A stretch of 64,000 bases of DNA from Paraburkholderia sp. BL25I1N1 (GTDB lineage Bacteria > Pseudomonadota > Gammaproteobacteria > Burkholderiales > Burkholderiaceae), in the NCBI RefSeq assembly GCF_003002025.1, contig NZ_PVZB01000007.1, forward strand, positions 1 through 64,000, read 5' to 3'. The notes below the pieces were generated by a model. It ran no database searches and was not told where the DNA came from. It saw only the letters and a list, made by a program, of their open reading frames with translations. Below, in pieces: positions 24,627-32,937 of this stretch. How positions within the stretch are numbered: position 1 is the first letter of the stretch; every line of letters begins with the position of its first letter. The position numbers and the translations under genes are program-made.

Positions 24627-25369
24627 TGCGTGGCTCCGGGATTGACACCCAGATAGGGTGTAAGGCTGAAGTGGGTGATACGAAGCCCGATCGGGTTGTC
24701 CTTTTCCTCGCCGGGCTTCAGCGTCTCGGGTGCGAGCAGGAAGCTGACCGTGAGCAGCATCTGTTTCGGGCGGGACGGTTTGCCGTTTACGCTCTCAATC
24801 AACGTGACGATCAGGTAGGCGACCTGTCTATCGGGTGAGAACGAGGTGGAGTTCTCAATGAATTCGCGGGTGAGGCCGGGCGTCTGCACGACGCGCTGCG
24901 CGACCGGATCGGTCACGGTAACGTACGTTTCCAGCTCTTGCGTGGCGGCGCCCGACGTCCAGCCGAATGCGGCCGGGATCTGGCGCGTGAGCGTGTCCTG
25001 ACTGTCCGCTTCGATCGTAAAGACGCGCGAGGCCCATTTCACGAGGAAATAGCGCTTGTTCGCCGCGGTGACCGAATAGGTTTCGGCGTACCGGTCCGAG
25101 ACCCATACGGCGCCACTCTTCTCGTCGTGTTCGACAAAATACGGACGCGGGCCGCTGTGCGCGCTCTGCACGATCAGTGCAACGCATTCACCGGCAGCGA
25201 TCAGCGCGAACGCGGCGGCCACCTTGATTGCGAGCCGCTTTTCCCAGAGGGGGCGCTGGAAGGCTGCAAACCAGGCTGTTACCGCTTCGGTAGTATGCGG
25301 TGGCGACGGAAGGTCGGCGGCGGGCGTCTGGGTGCCGGAAGGCGAGCGGAAGGGCAAGTGTTTGCGCAT
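24623..25369 (-). CDS. trbF: TrbF/VirB8 inner-membrane protein
   Basis: 248 residues. A short cytoplasmic N-terminus of about 45 residues, one membrane helix (VAAAFALIAAGECVALIVQSA), and a periplasmic NTF2-like VirB8 domain (YFLVKWASRVFTIEADS, then QVAYLIVTLIESVNGKPS, ending LRITHFSLTPYL). VirB8 nucleates assembly of the type IV channel. It is followed by overlapping trbG. Upstream, 75 nt separate it from a small gene on the opposite strand. Confidence 0.9.
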   Translation of the reverse strand: MRKHLPFRSPSGTQTPAADLPSPPHTTEAVTAWFAAFQRPLWEKRLAIKVAAAFALIAAGECVALIVQSAHSGPRPYFVEHDEKSGAVWVSDRYAETYSVTAANKRYFLVKWASRVFTIEADSQDTLTRQIPAAFGWTSGAATQELETYVTVTDPVAQRVVQTPGLTREFIENSTSFSPDRQVAYLIVTLIESVNGKPSRPKQMLLTVSFLLAPETLKPGEEKDNPIGLRITHFSLTPYLGVNPGATQ

Positions 25370-25444
25370 GGCTCAACCCTTCCGGCAGCAGCATGCGCTC
25401 GGTGCTACACTGAGACCCAATTCACCTGCTGCAAGGGTGCAGCT

Positions 25445-25717
25445 ATGGCAAAGCTCAAGATCATCCTGCTGTATTTCGTGCTGCCGGTCCTGCTGTTCGG
25501 GGCGTTCGTCCTGTACCAGGTTGGCGCGCAGCATTTCGGCGTGGCGATGTTGCTCGCAGGGGCGGTCGTGTTCATCGTCTGGTCGTGGGTCAAGAGCACA
25601 CCCAAGGATATGGACGAATCCTTGCGTGATGCGGCGGCCCGCAGACGGCAAGCAGACTCTGACTGGAACTCGTACTACTCGATTCGTCAGATCGAGAAAC
25701 GTCGTCATCGCCATTGA
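25445..25717 (+). CDS. small membrane protein on the opposite strand inside the conjugation operon
   Basis: 90 residues with two hydrophobic helices (LYFVLPVLLFGAFVLYQVGA and MLLAGAVVFIVWSWV) followed by a charged cytoplasmic tail (SLRDAAARRRQADSDW, RQIEKRRHRH). The ATG has AAGGG 8 nt upstream. It is the only plus-strand gene within the 11-kb leftward trb operon and fits exactly in the 350-bp space between virB6 and virB8, where its stop almost touches the virB6 stop. No family is recognised. It could modulate transfer, for example by exclusion, but nothing proves this. Confidence 0.7.
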   Translation: MAKLKIILLYFVLPVLLFGAFVLYQVGAQHFGVAMLLAGAVVFIVWSWVKSTPKDMDESLRDAAARRRQADSDWNSYYSIRQIEKRRHRH

Positions 25718-25719
25718 CC

Positions 25720-26748
25720 TCATTGCAGGAACCTTGGGGTTATCCGCTTTCCAATAGCTCCTTTCCCGAAGCCGCCAAGATTGCCGGCGCCACCGCCTGA
25801 AACCAGGCCTTTTGCGATGTCCGGCACCTGCCACATCATGAAAGCCCCGACGCCGCATACGAGTGCGAGCGCCAGCATCGCGAGGTAGCTTGTCGCGTAG
25901 TACGCGTCGCTATTCGTGCCGTTCTGCGTGGCGCTCTGTTGCACGAGACTCTGGATGCCCGGCAACACGCCGCTATAGACGATCGCCATCATCAGCCACG
26001 CGACGACCTTGAAGAGCCCTGCGGAAATCGTGAACCGCAGCCAGCCATCGAAGAGGAATTCGCCGGCGGGCAGGACGTACCAAGGGATGAGCACGGGCCC
26101 GAGGCAGAAGGCGATGTCGAGCAGAAACGAGCCGAACTGCACAACCACCAGGAAGATCAGCGTCATCAGCGTGATTGCGATAACCGCGAGCGCCTTCGCC
26201 AGAAACGCGAGCAGGATCAGCGGCAGGTTCCTGACCAGCGTCCAGATGGAACTCAACCCCGCCGAATTCGCCCCGGCATCGCTCGCGGTCCCGCATTCCT
26301 GATGCTCCGAGTTCGGGATCACCACACCATCGGGCGTCACGTCCGGCACCTGCTCGCAGACCTGGGCCGCTTCAGTCCGCACGCCCTGCATGATGGTCGA
26401 CGCGGCGTTGACCAGCGCTCGCAGCAGGTCGCCGGGGTTGCCTTCGCCACCGGACACGCGCGAGGCCATGGTCTGCATGTTGTCGACGAAGTAGTCATGC
26501 ACCGTGCCGGACCATGCCGTGAGCATCACGAGGATGACGGCGCATTTGATCAGGTGGCGGAACATGTTCGCGAAGAAGCCGGGGAAGTCCCCTTCGAGCA
26601 GCCACAGGAACACGTGCCATGTCGCCATGACGAGGCCAAGCGCGGCGAGCAGGTCAATGCCGTCGGACAGGAAGAGCGTCTGCAGGCTCGTGCCCTTCGC
26701 CTGCATCGCGGCGAAGAGGGCGTTGAGCACGGAGATGACGTCGTTCAT
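25720..26748 (-). CDS. trbL: TrbL/VirB6 polytopic membrane protein
   Basis: 342 residues with about six membrane helices: LLAALGLVMATWHVFLWLL, KCAVILVMLTAW, LLAFLAKALAVIAITLMTLI, FLLDIAFCLGPVLIPWYV, WLMMAIVYSGVLPG and a last one near LAMLALALVCGVGAFMMW. A central periplasmic loop holds two cysteines (QVCEQVPD, HQECGTAS). This is the VirB6/TrbL pattern: a polytopic inner-membrane component of the DNA transfer channel. It sits downstream of trbJ and the trbK-position gene, as in Ti-type trb operons. Confidence 0.9.
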   Translation of the reverse strand: MNDVISVLNALFAAMQAKGTSLQTLFLSDGIDLLAALGLVMATWHVFLWLLEGDFPGFFANMFRHLIKCAVILVMLTAWSGTVHDYFVDNMQTMASRVSGGEGNPGDLLRALVNAASTIMQGVRTEAAQVCEQVPDVTPDGVVIPNSEHQECGTASDAGANSAGLSSIWTLVRNLPLILLAFLAKALAVIAITLMTLIFLVVVQFGSFLLDIAFCLGPVLIPWYVLPAGEFLFDGWLRFTISAGLFKVVAWLMMAIVYSGVLPGIQSLVQQSATQNGTNSDAYYATSYLAMLALALVCGVGAFMMWQVPDIAKGLVSGGGAGNLGGFGKGAIGKRITPRFLQ

Positions 26749-26777
26749 AACCTCGTCCAGTTGAAAATGGGATGCCG

Positions 26778-27062
26778 CTACCGCAGACCGCCCGCAAGGC
26801 GCAACAGCCCGAGCAGCAGGGCGAGCGGCAGTGCGATCCAGGCCCCCGCAAAAACCTGCGGATTTTCAGCGCGCACCACCAGCAGCCCGACGAGGAGCGA
26901 CAGCCGGACGCTACGGGTGATGCGCCTGTCGAACGTCCAGGCCGGATCCCGCTGATCGAACGGAATAACGCTGCGGAGCCGATATTCACGGATGGCGTGC
27001 AGCACCACACGCAGCTCGGCGCGTGTCGTACACAGGTGGCGGATCAGCCAGCGCAACAGCAC
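26778..27062 (-). CDS. small membrane protein in the trbK position
   Basis: 94 residues, starting at a GTG with AGGAG 8 nt upstream, 11 nt after the trbJ stop. Two hydrophobic helices lie in the second half (LSLLVGLLVV and WIALPLALLLGLLRLAGGL). The first half is basic. Its place between trbJ and trbL equals that of trbK, the entry-exclusion lipoprotein of trb operons, but there is no lipobox cysteine and no resemblance to TrbK. Only the position suggests exclusion. Confidence 0.68.
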   Translation of the reverse strand: MLLRWLIRHLCTTRAELRVVLHAIREYRLRSVIPFDQRDPAWTFDRRITRSVRLSLLVGLLVVRAENPQVFAGAWIALPLALLLGLLRLAGGLR

Positions 27063-27073
27063 GACCGCATCTC

Positions 27074-27877
27074 CTACTGGTCCTGCAACAGGTCGAAGTC
27101 GGGCGCGCCCTGTGTCGTCTGCTGCTCCTGCTGGTTGACCTGGCTGAGCGCCGCGGCGCGCGCGGCGGCGAGCCTGGCCGCGTTACCCTGAGCCTGCGAT
27201 TGTGCGATGTGGTCCTGCATCTGCTGCGCGACCTGCCGCTGCATGAGCGCATGCAGATCGACCATCTCGCCAGCGAGCACGTTCGACTGCTGGTTCAGCA
27301 TCTGCAGGCCCTGTACGGCGCCCGTGACGTTCGGAATCTGCGACTGGATCTGCTGCAGGTTCTGCGCGCGGTCGGCGAGCGTGTCGAGGTTCTGCATGTC
27401 CTGCGTCAGTTGCTGCTGGTAGATACCGCCGCGCGTGGACGCCAGCGACGTGTAAGCCGACAACCACTGGGCAGGCGACATGCCCGTCGTATTCATCTCG
27501 GTGAGGCTGCGGCCGAAGAGGCTGTTCGTGGCGCTCGCCGCCTGCTCAAGTTGCGTGATGGCCGTGGAGAGTGACTGGAAGTTCGTGATCTGCGTGCGGT
27601 ACGGGGCGAGGGTCTGGTCGATCAGCGACGCTGGAACCTGCTTCAGGTTCTGGGCCATCGTGACGTACTGCTGCAGGCGGGTGATCTGTGCCTGAACGTT
27701 CTGCTCCACCATCTGCGCCTGCTGGGCGACCGACGAAGCGAGCTCGGCGTGGTTCAACAACTGCGTGATTTCTGTCGCGCCGCCCGTCATCCCGCCGCCG
27801 GCGCAAACAGTGCCCGTGTGAAAGACCAGGGCGAGGGCAGCGGCCATGCCGGCTCGACGAAGTACGGGCTCACGCAT
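27074..27877 (-). CDS. trbJ: TrbJ/VirB5 conjugation protein
   Basis: 267 residues with a signal peptide ending near TVCAGG. The mature protein is almost wholly helical and rich in Q (ITQLLNHAELASSVAQQAQMVEQ, then ITRLQQYVTMAQNLKQVP), the pattern of the P-type transfer protein TrbJ. VirB5/TrbJ proteins are minor pilus components or pilus-tip adhesins. The start overlaps the virB4 stop by 8 nt. The C-terminal 60 residues form a Q- and A-rich coiled coil. Confidence 0.92.
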   Translation of the reverse strand: MREPVLRRAGMAAALALVFHTGTVCAGGGMTGGATEITQLLNHAELASSVAQQAQMVEQNVQAQITRLQQYVTMAQNLKQVPASLIDQTLAPYRTQITNFQSLSTAITQLEQAASATNSLFGRSLTEMNTTGMSPAQWLSAYTSLASTRGGIYQQQLTQDMQNLDTLADRAQNLQQIQSQIPNVTGAVQGLQMLNQQSNVLAGEMVDLHALMQRQVAQQMQDHIAQSQAQGNAARLAAARAAALSQVNQQEQQTTQGAPDFDLLQDQ

Positions 27878-30548
27878 GATGGGCCTCCGGTCCGGCCAAT
27901 GCCGTCGTGTCCATGCTGGACTGTGCCATGGCCTCCTCGATGTAGTGTGCCTTCCAGTCCGGATGACCGGAATGCAGGTGCCGGTCGAACATCAGCTGCG
28001 CGCTCAACTCCGACCGGAGGATGGCGATTGATGCCGGATCGAGCGGCACCGAAATTCGGCGCGATGCACCGCCCTGTTCGGTAATGAAGTAGTCCCGCTT
28101 CGCGATGAGCTGCTGGATCGTGCGGATCTGTCCGTCGGAAAGACCGAAATCGCGCTGATAGGCGGTTTTCGCAGACGGCGTGAAATTCTCGACCGGCACG
28201 AATACGCGTACGAGCACGTTGTCGCGGATCTGCGGCCAGATTTTCGAAGTCGAGACCTGCTCGGGTGACTGCGCATCCATCCAGACGCAGCCGAGCTTCT
28301 TGCGCATCGTGACGATCCAGTTGCCGATCTGCGCGGCGAACGCGTCATCGTCGAGCAGGTTCCAGATCTCGGGCAGCATTACGAGCGTCGGGCCGATCAC
28401 GCCCCTGGCGCGTCGCTGTTCCATCGAATCCTGGATGCGGTACGTCACATACGACAGGAACGGCCGCGCGATCACAGGGTTCGCGAGAATCCGGTCGGTC
28501 GCCATCGACACCCATCGCGTGTCGTCGAAACTGTCGTTAAGGTTGTCGAAGTAATGCGCGTGTACGGCGGAGCCCACCCACAGGGCCAGCTCGTCGGCAA
28601 GCGGCCCCGCAGGTAGCGACGCGTGGACGGTGCGCAGCCGCCACAGGCGCCGGTCGCTCCGGCTGCGCGTCGCGGCGAGCGCCTTCTCCAGTTCGCGGCG
28701 GTCGCCCGCGGTCGCGCGATAGGTGCCGCGCTGGTGCGCCAGCATCACGATCCATTCGGCCAGGAACTCGATGTGGCGCGGGTCCGCGAGCAACACGAGC
28801 GGGTTCATTTGCGCCTGCTCGTCAAACGAAGCGCCGGCTGCGCCATGATCGAACTGCAGGTAGCGGCCGCCCTGAAGGATCGTCGGGATGCGCATCGATA
28901 GGTCCTTGTCGAATCCGTACAGCCAGGCGTTCGGGTACTTGCGAAAGAGCGTCGCGCACAGCAGCATGAAGATCGTCTTGCCGAATCCGGTGCGGCCACA
29001 GACCAGCATGTGGCCGACATCGGCGAGGAAGGCGGTGAACCAGTAGGGCGTGCCGAACTCGGTCGGAAACGCGGCGAGCGCCGGGCAGCGCGTGCCGGTT
29101 TCCTTCGTCAGGTGCGCGTTGATCGGGTGCCCTTCGGAGACACCGCGCAGCGGCAGCAGGCGGGCAAGCGCTGCGGTATCGATGAACGACCAGCGCGCGC
29201 ATTCGCGCCACATGCCGGGGATGCTCGTCGCGAAGGCCGAGAACGCGTGAAGCGTTTCGCGCACGGGCGCGAAGTGCGCGGCTCGCAGCGCTTCCTCGAC
29301 GGCGCGGTGGGTCATGACCACCTGCGCCCACGCGGCTTCGACGGCCGTGCCCTCATTGAACGGTGCCGTCTCGAAAACGGGCGAGAAGGAAAGCGCGGAC
29401 AGGTTGTAGTACCCGTACATCTCCTCGGCCATCTCGACCTTGCCTACGCGCCGGTTCGCGTCGTCTGCAGCGGCGGAGCGAGACTGGTTCTGTCGCGCGC
29501 CGGACGTGTCGCCACCGCGTAGCGTAGCGGCGAGCAGTGAGCGCGTATCGAGCCGGCGGCCCTCATGATAGCGGCGCACGCTGTCGATGAAACGCATCGC
29601 GGCGGTGGGCGTGGTGAGACGGAAGCAGTGGCTGACCGTGAGTTCCCCCGGCACCTTCAGCAGGCCGTCCAGGCTTGTGGGCAACACCGTGTCTGGCCAG
29701 AAGTCGCGGCGGGTAGGAATTCCCGCCGCGATAGCGAAGCGCTGGCGGCCATGCGAATAGAAGTGCAGGTAGTCGTGACCTGGCCGGACCTCCGTATCGC
29801 ACATCGCGAGGTCGAGTGCGGGGATGTCCGGTATGGGCACGGCCGATACATGATCGCTCGGCGGGGAGCAGCACGCGTGCATAAACGCACCAAGTGCAGG
29901 ACCACTCAGGCGTCGGCAGGCCAGGCGCGGGTTGCTCGCGACGAAGCCGAACAGGATGTTCTCAAAGGTCTCGACGACGGCGGCCAGCTCTGACGCCGTA
30001 TAGGCGAACAGGTACTGGTCGGAGAACGTGCCGCGCACGGCCTGCATCAGCGACTCTGCGATAGACAGCCCGTCATGTGTCATGCCGTGCGTGATCTTGC
30101 CGGCGAACCGGTCGATGCCGATGTCCGGGGCCAGCGTGAACGTCACGAAATGACGGTTCGTGTAATTGGCGTCGCGCTCGAACGTCTCGCGCCGGGCATC
30201 GTCGACCCGTTGCGCCACCGGGTCTGGCATCGGTACGGTGAGATAGCGCGCGCTGCGGCGGCGCTGAATCGTCCACCACATCGTGACGGGCCGGCGGGCG
30301 ATGTCACGCAGTGACGTGATCAGGTTCTCCATCAGTTCGAGGAGATGGCCGGTGGACAACGCGTCGGCATCCGGTCCGGAGAACTCATAGCTCGCCATCA
30401 CCGACGAGTCCTTGTTGACGATGAGCGTGTCGCTAAAGCGAAAGAGCCACGGCACCATCTCGGCGGTGGAGCGGCGATCGCCATCGGTGCGCTGCGCGAC
30501 CTGTGCGAGCGACTCGGCGTCAAACGGCGAGCGGGTGGGCTTTAGCAC
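27870..30548 (-). CDS. trbE: TrbE/VirB4 conjugation ATPase
   Basis: 892 residues from a GTG at 30548, which overlaps the virB3 stop by 7 nt and has a GGGGGA ribosome site. Walker A is GRTGFGKT (residues 518-525). The segment where Walker B is expected reads LVMLPEIWNLLDD (about residues 722-734); most VirB4 proteins have DEAW there, so the aspartate is replaced by proline. The following stretch (MRKKLGCVWMDAQSPEQV) is in the right place for the Q-loop. It powers pilus assembly and substrate transfer. The open frame 78 codons upstream lies within virB3 and is ignored. Confidence 0.92.
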   Translation of the reverse strand: MLKPTRSPFDAESLAQVAQRTDGDRRSTAEMVPWLFRFSDTLIVNKDSSVMASYEFSGPDADALSTGHLLELMENLITSLRDIARRPVTMWWTIQRRRSARYLTVPMPDPVAQRVDDARRETFERDANYTNRHFVTFTLAPDIGIDRFAGKITHGMTHDGLSIAESLMQAVRGTFSDQYLFAYTASELAAVVETFENILFGFVASNPRLACRRLSGPALGAFMHACCSPPSDHVSAVPIPDIPALDLAMCDTEVRPGHDYLHFYSHGRQRFAIAAGIPTRRDFWPDTVLPTSLDGLLKVPGELTVSHCFRLTTPTAAMRFIDSVRRYHEGRRLDTRSLLAATLRGGDTSGARQNQSRSAAADDANRRVGKVEMAEEMYGYYNLSALSFSPVFETAPFNEGTAVEAAWAQVVMTHRAVEEALRAAHFAPVRETLHAFSAFATSIPGMWRECARWSFIDTAALARLLPLRGVSEGHPINAHLTKETGTRCPALAAFPTEFGTPYWFTAFLADVGHMLVCGRTGFGKTIFMLLCATLFRKYPNAWLYGFDKDLSMRIPTILQGGRYLQFDHGAAGASFDEQAQMNPLVLLADPRHIEFLAEWIVMLAHQRGTYRATAGDRRELEKALAATRSRSDRRLWRLRTVHASLPAGPLADELALWVGSAVHAHYFDNLNDSFDDTRWVSMATDRILANPVIARPFLSYVTYRIQDSMEQRRARGVIGPTLVMLPEIWNLLDDDAFAAQIGNWIVTMRKKLGCVWMDAQSPEQVSTSKIWPQIRDNVLVRVFVPVENFTPSAKTAYQRDFGLSDGQIRTIQQLIAKRDYFITEQGGASRRISVPLDPASIAILRSELSAQLMFDRHLHSGHPDWKAHYIEEAMAQSSMDTTALAGPEAHHA

Positions 30549-30934
30549 GGCATCCCCCGGGCGAAGCCTTTCGGGCGGGCATTGATCTTCTGGCGCAGCA
30601 GCTGACGCGGCTCGTAGTAGTCGCCCTGCCGGCTGTATTTCACATAGCAGCGGATCTGGTCGGGATCGCGCCGCACGGCGAGCCACAATACGGGATGCGT
30701 GACCAGCACCGCGAGCAGTACCCAGCCGTTGCGCAGGCCTGCGGCGAACGTGATGCCGATGGCACCCTGCGCGATGCACCATTTGCGGTCGATGCCGAAT
30801 AGCAGGAACTGTTCGAGCATGGTTTTTCGAACGCGCGCGGCGAGTGGGTCAAGTGGGTCAAGTGGATCCAGCGGATCGACAGAGCCGACGGAGCCGACGG
30901 ATGCGTCACGTGCGTCGGGGTGATGCGTATCCAT
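30542..30934 (-). CDS. trbD: TrbD/VirB3 inner-membrane protein with repeat-bearing N-terminus
   Basis: 130 residues from the ATG at 30934, which has GAGG upstream. Residues about 10-32 are a short-period repeat, SVGSVGSV followed by four DPL units, absent from ordinary VirB3 proteins. Then comes the VirB3 core (FLLFGIDRKWCIAQGAIG, two membrane helices, WLAVRRDPDQIRCYVKY). VirB3 acts with VirB4 at the inner membrane. The repeat is encoded by a 9-bp tandem array at 30843-30905. Confidence 0.88.
   Translation of the reverse strand: MDTHHPDARDASVGSVGSVDPLDPLDPLDPLAARVRKTMLEQFLLFGIDRKWCIAQGAIGITFAAGLRNGWVLLAVLVTHPVLWLAVRRDPDQIRCYVKYSRQGDYYEPRQLLRQKINARPKGFARGMPC
30843..30905. repeat. 9-bp tandem repeat inside virB3
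   Basis: Seven 9-nt units starting with AGTGGGTCA twice and AGTGGATCC, then diverging. They encode the SV and DPL repeats of the VirB3 N-terminus in frame, so copy number can change without breaking the gene. Confidence 0.8.
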
Positions 30935-30945
30935 GCCGGACCTCT

Positions 30946-31368
30946 TCAAATGGTGCCCGTGCAGGCAGCGCCGTGGTTGAACACCTGCGCCCACAGCAGC
31001 GGCATGTTCAGGATTGCGAGCGTGCCGAGCACGCCGCGTAGCACATGCGTCTTGATGTTGCTGCGACCATCGTCGAGCAGCCACAGCACGATCGAGCCGA
31101 CGAGCGCCGAGAGCGACACGACCTCGAGCAGCTCGTTATCGAGCACGTCCTGGTAGACGGTGCACAGCCCGCCGTTCCAGATGCCCGCGTGCGCGATGGT
31201 CGGAACTAATACGAGCCAGAAGGCCGCGAAGAACAGGCGCAGTGCACTGTGATGACGGGTCACAACGGTTCGCCACACGTCGCGCAGATCCGCACAACGG
31301 TTGCGAAGCGCGGTGATGAAGAGACGCGCGGCGCGGAGCCACCGGCCCCGTTGACGTGAATCATGCAT
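30946..31368 (-). CDS. trbC: TrbC/VirB2 pilin
   Basis: 140 residues from an ATG that overlaps the virB11 stop by 8 nt. The long basic N-terminal region leads to a hydrophobic signal segment (LRLFFAAFWLVLVPTIAHAG), with likely cleavage after AHA. The mature protein has the two hydrophobic helices of a pilin (VVSLSALVGSIVLWLL and LRGVLGTLAILNMPLLW). It also contains two cysteines, unusual for TrbC. It forms the conjugative pilus. Confidence 0.85.
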   Translation of the reverse strand: MHDSRQRGRWLRAARLFITALRNRCADLRDVWRTVVTRHHSALRLFFAAFWLVLVPTIAHAGIWNGGLCTVYQDVLDNELLEVVSLSALVGSIVLWLLDDGRSNIKTHVLRGVLGTLAILNMPLLWAQVFNHGAACTGTI

Positions 31369-32410
31369 GGGCCAGCTCCTCGTGGGAGGCGAAGCGGGAA
31401 AAGAGGCACCGGGTCTGATAGCGGCCGTCCCCGGCACAGAGCACCTCGCGGATTTCGACCGGGCCGCGCATCGCGCCCTGGCGTTCTGCATGCACGAAGA
31501 ACCGGAATGTGGAGGCGATCTTCTGGCGTAGGTCGTCAATCGACAGGAGCCGCCCTTCGTCGCTCATGCGGATGAGCGACTCCAGCCGCGCGGGGGCGGT
31601 GTCGGATGAGTCGGCATGGAACGAGACGATCGAGCCGGGGTGCCCGGTGTTGAGTGCTTCGATCAGGTCGAAGGCTTCGGCGCCACGGACCTCGCCGACG
31701 ATGATGCGGTCAGGGCGCACGCGCAGCGAAAAGCGCACAAGGTCGCGTATGGTGATGCCAAGATTGGTCTCGAACGCGACGTGATTGGGCGCGTGCACCT
31801 GCAGTTCGGCCGTGTCCTCGATCGTGATAACGCGGTCTTCCTGTGGCATCGCATCGATCATCGCGTTGAGCATCGTGGTCTTGCCGGATGAGGTGCCACC
31901 GGAGAACGCGACGTTGATCCGCTCGCGCATAACCCATTCAAAGAACTCGCGCAGCGCGGCGCCGCCCGATGCGAGACGGCCCAGTAGCGCGGCATTCCGG
32001 CGGCGCGCGGCGGGCGACTTCGTACCTGGCAGCACGTCGAATGCCCCGCTGTGCTCGTAGTCGGCGAGTCCGATGCGGCGGCGCGTGTGCTTGCGGATCG
32101 ACATCATGTCGCCATGGACGGCCACAGGATGCCGGGCGGCGGCAATGCGCAGACCCGGCAATCGGGCATCCAGCAGCGGCGTCTGCTCCTTGGCATTCAC
32201 GTTCGCGAGAATCGTGATGGCGCGATCCAGCGCATCCGGATCCAGGTCGCAGCCGGGGACGTAGGATACTTTCCCGTTGCGCTCAACGAAGATCGCATCG
32301 GCGCGGTTGATCATGATCTCCTGCACGTCCGGATCGGCGAGCATCGGTTGAAGCGGGCCGAGGTAGTCGTTCAGTACTTCGAGCGCGTATTCGTACGTGA
32401 GCCGGCTCAT
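31361..32410 (-). CDS. trbB: TrbB/VirB11 conjugation ATPase
   Basis: 349 residues. Walker A is GGTSSGKT (residues 171-178), followed by VITIEDTAELQ (Asp box), RVRPDRIIVGEVRGAEAFD (Walker B and His-box region) and the SFHADSSDTAPARLESL helix. This matches P-type TrbB ATPases. It is a hexameric cytoplasmic ATPase that switches between pilus assembly and DNA transfer. The ATG at 32410 overlaps the virB1 stop as ATGA. Its position ahead of trbC, D and E is the trb order. Confidence 0.95.
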   Translation of the reverse strand: MSRLTYEYALEVLNDYLGPLQPMLADPDVQEIMINRADAIFVERNGKVSYVPGCDLDPDALDRAITILANVNAKEQTPLLDARLPGLRIAAARHPVAVHGDMMSIRKHTRRRIGLADYEHSGAFDVLPGTKSPAARRRNAALLGRLASGGAALREFFEWVMRERINVAFSGGTSSGKTTMLNAMIDAMPQEDRVITIEDTAELQVHAPNHVAFETNLGITIRDLVRFSLRVRPDRIIVGEVRGAEAFDLIEALNTGHPGSIVSFHADSSDTAPARLESLIRMSDEGRLLSIDDLRQKIASTFRFFVHAERQGAMRGPVEIREVLCAGDGRYQTRCLFSRFASHEELAHA

Positions 32411-32937
32411 CGTCCAGCTCCCCATGTCGCGTCCCACCTGATCGGCCGGAACAGCTTCGCGATCAGCCCCGGGTCCTGCACCGCGAGCGGAGTGGCCGGC
32501 GCGGACGGCAGGGGCGGGGCCGTGTTGAGTGCGCGATAGACGCGGCGCGCGTAAGCAATGCGCTTCACGTGTGTGCCGGCGTTATAGGCGCCCACGGCAT
32601 CCCACGTGAGGCCGAGATGGCGGAGGTTCTGCGACAGGACCCACGCGCCGACGTAGGCGTTGGTGCAGCGGTCATGGAGGGCCACACGCGAGATCCCGAA
32701 GCGCGAGAGCGTAGCGAGCCACCGGCTGTTGATCTGCATGAGGCCGATGTCGGTCGTGCCGTCTGCGTTCAGGTGGACGACATTCGCGCGCTGCCCGGAT
32801 TCGATGGTGGCAATCGCGCGCACGAGCCGTGCGTTCACGTGATGAAACCGCGCGGCGTCGTCGATGCAGTCGGCCCGGGCCGTCGCGGCCGGGCCACAGA
32901 GCGCAGCACTAGCAAGAACGATCCCTGCACGCTTCAC
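32407..32937 (-). CDS. VirB1-type lytic transglycosylase
   Basis: 176 residues from a GTG at 32937 with GAGG 5 nt upstream. A signal peptide ends near ARADCIDDAA. The SLT fold has the catalytic glutamate in ATIESGQ, then DIGLMQINSRWL and AVGAYNAGTH. It cuts peptidoglycan locally to let the channel through. It is the first gene of the leftward trb operon, and the 649-bp gap before it holds the operon promoter and a candidate oriT. The C-terminal 40 residues are proline-rich. Confidence 0.9.
   Translation of the reverse strand: MKRAGIVLASAALCGPAATARADCIDDAARFHHVNARLVRAIATIESGQRANVVHLNADGTTDIGLMQINSRWLATLSRFGISRVALHDRCTNAYVGAWVLSQNLRHLGLTWDAVGAYNAGTHVKRIAYARRVYRALNTAPPLPSAPATPLAVQDPGLIAKLFRPIRWDATWGAGR

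Noticed and set aside
30843..30905. The 9-bp tandem repeat as an origin of replication
   Set aside because: It lies in frame inside virB3 and encodes a regular peptide repeat; there is no A/T-rich tract or DnaA-like site beside it.
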